Origin: Deltaproteobacteria bacterium
GTDB lineage: Bacteria; Desulfobacterota; Desulfobacteria; Desulfobacterales; BuS5
Direction: 5' to 3'
Assembly (NCBI GenBank): GCA_021157555.1
Contig: JAGGWL010000120.1
Coordinates: forward strand, 1-5,397
DNA length: 5,397 nucleotides
The notes under the pieces are model-generated. The model was not told the origin of the DNA and made no database searches. It worked only from the letters and a program-made list of their open reading frames with translations. Position numbers and translations under genes: made by a program. Within the stretch, counting starts at the first letter, position 1; the number at the start of each line of letters is the position of its first letter. Shown here one piece after another: positions 5,185 to 5,397 of the stretch.

Positions 5185-5397
5185 ATATCATGGCCTATAT
5201 TATAGTAGGTATTACGTTAGGAATATTATTTGCCCATTATCAACTCTGTTTTTCCAGGGCTGTAAGGGGCTTTATTTCTTTTCGTAGAAAAAACAAGATC
5301 ATAATTTTTCTGGTCATGGTTATTGCTTCAGCTGTATTTTTTAATTTTTTTATCGGTATAGGACTCCTACAGGAAACCGTCAAACCTTTGACCCCCA
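5181..5397 (+). CDS. YeeE/YedE-family transporter half (second component), cut by the window edge
   Basis: The frame is open from ATG 5181 to the right edge (72 residues seen). It begins MNIMAYIIVGITLGILFAHYQLCFSRAVRGF; the G-x3-G-x7-LCF-x2-A-x-R pattern (10-29) matches the 'FCF-x2-AFR' cysteine motif at the start of YeeE/YedE repeats, with C23 as the likely sulfur-handling residue. A second hydrophobic segment spans about 40-62 (IIIFLVMVIASAVFFNFFIG). The preceding gene supplies the GCN motif and this one the LCF motif, so the two together would provide the cysteine sites of a full transporter. The length and C-terminus are unknown, and a fused downstream domain (for example TusA-like) cannot be excluded. 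Confidence 0.75.
   Translation, partial: MNIMAYIIVGITLGILFAHYQLCFSRAVRGFISFRRKNKIIIFLVMVIASAVFFNFFIGIGLLQETVKPLTP

Noticed and set aside
1..5397. CRISPR array, tRNA, rRNA or insertion sequence
   Set aside because: No regularly spaced repeats, no tRNA-like cloverleaf or rRNA sequence, and no transposase or terminal inverted repeats were seen on reading both strands.

Overview
The window is an AT-rich, plus-strand-only stretch of a Gram-negative bacterium with five complete genes and one gene cut by the right edge. Exported proteins, a membrane-anchored pentaheme c-type cytochrome, LolA-like periplasmic proteins and a split YeeE/YedE-type sulfur transporter suggest an anaerobic, sulfur-metabolising lineage, most likely Desulfobacterota-like. 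That placement is inferred from gene content and style; no marker gene is present.

Layout. Positions 1-55 hold a small inverted repeat, an extended -10 promoter and a G-rich ribosome binding site. Gene 1 (56-1606) is an exported fusion of a cysteine-less thioredoxin/peroxiredoxin-fold domain to a TrpX-type ABC substrate-binding domain. Gene 2 (1646-2686) follows after 39 bp and encodes a single-TM cytochrome with five CXXCH sites. A 216-bp gap holds mutually exclusive inverted repeats and tiny ORFs. Genes 3 (2903-3628) and 4 (3779-4564) are tandem paralogues of the LolA-like 'outer membrane lipoprotein-sorting protein' family. A 143-bp gap with two perfect palindromes and a hairpin leads to gene 5 (4708-5184), a short YeeE/YedE-family membrane protein. 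It overlaps by ATGA with gene 6 (5181 to beyond the edge), which looks like the complementary YeeE half.

No convincing intrinsic terminator lies between any of the genes, so all six could be one transcriptional unit, possibly with internal regulated starts in the 150-220 bp gaps. Four of the five gene products with a readable N-terminus, or a clear topology, point to the envelope: two LolA-like proteins and the substrate-binding fusion in the periplasm, the cytochrome at the periplasmic face, and the transporter halves in the inner membrane. A working model is an envelope module that senses or binds a small molecule, moves electrons through the cytochrome and imports a sulfur compound. The individual family calls are good; the joint function is inference. 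Where the longest reading frame begins at a GTG or TTG, I moved the start to an internal ATG with a properly spaced Shine-Dalgarno sequence.
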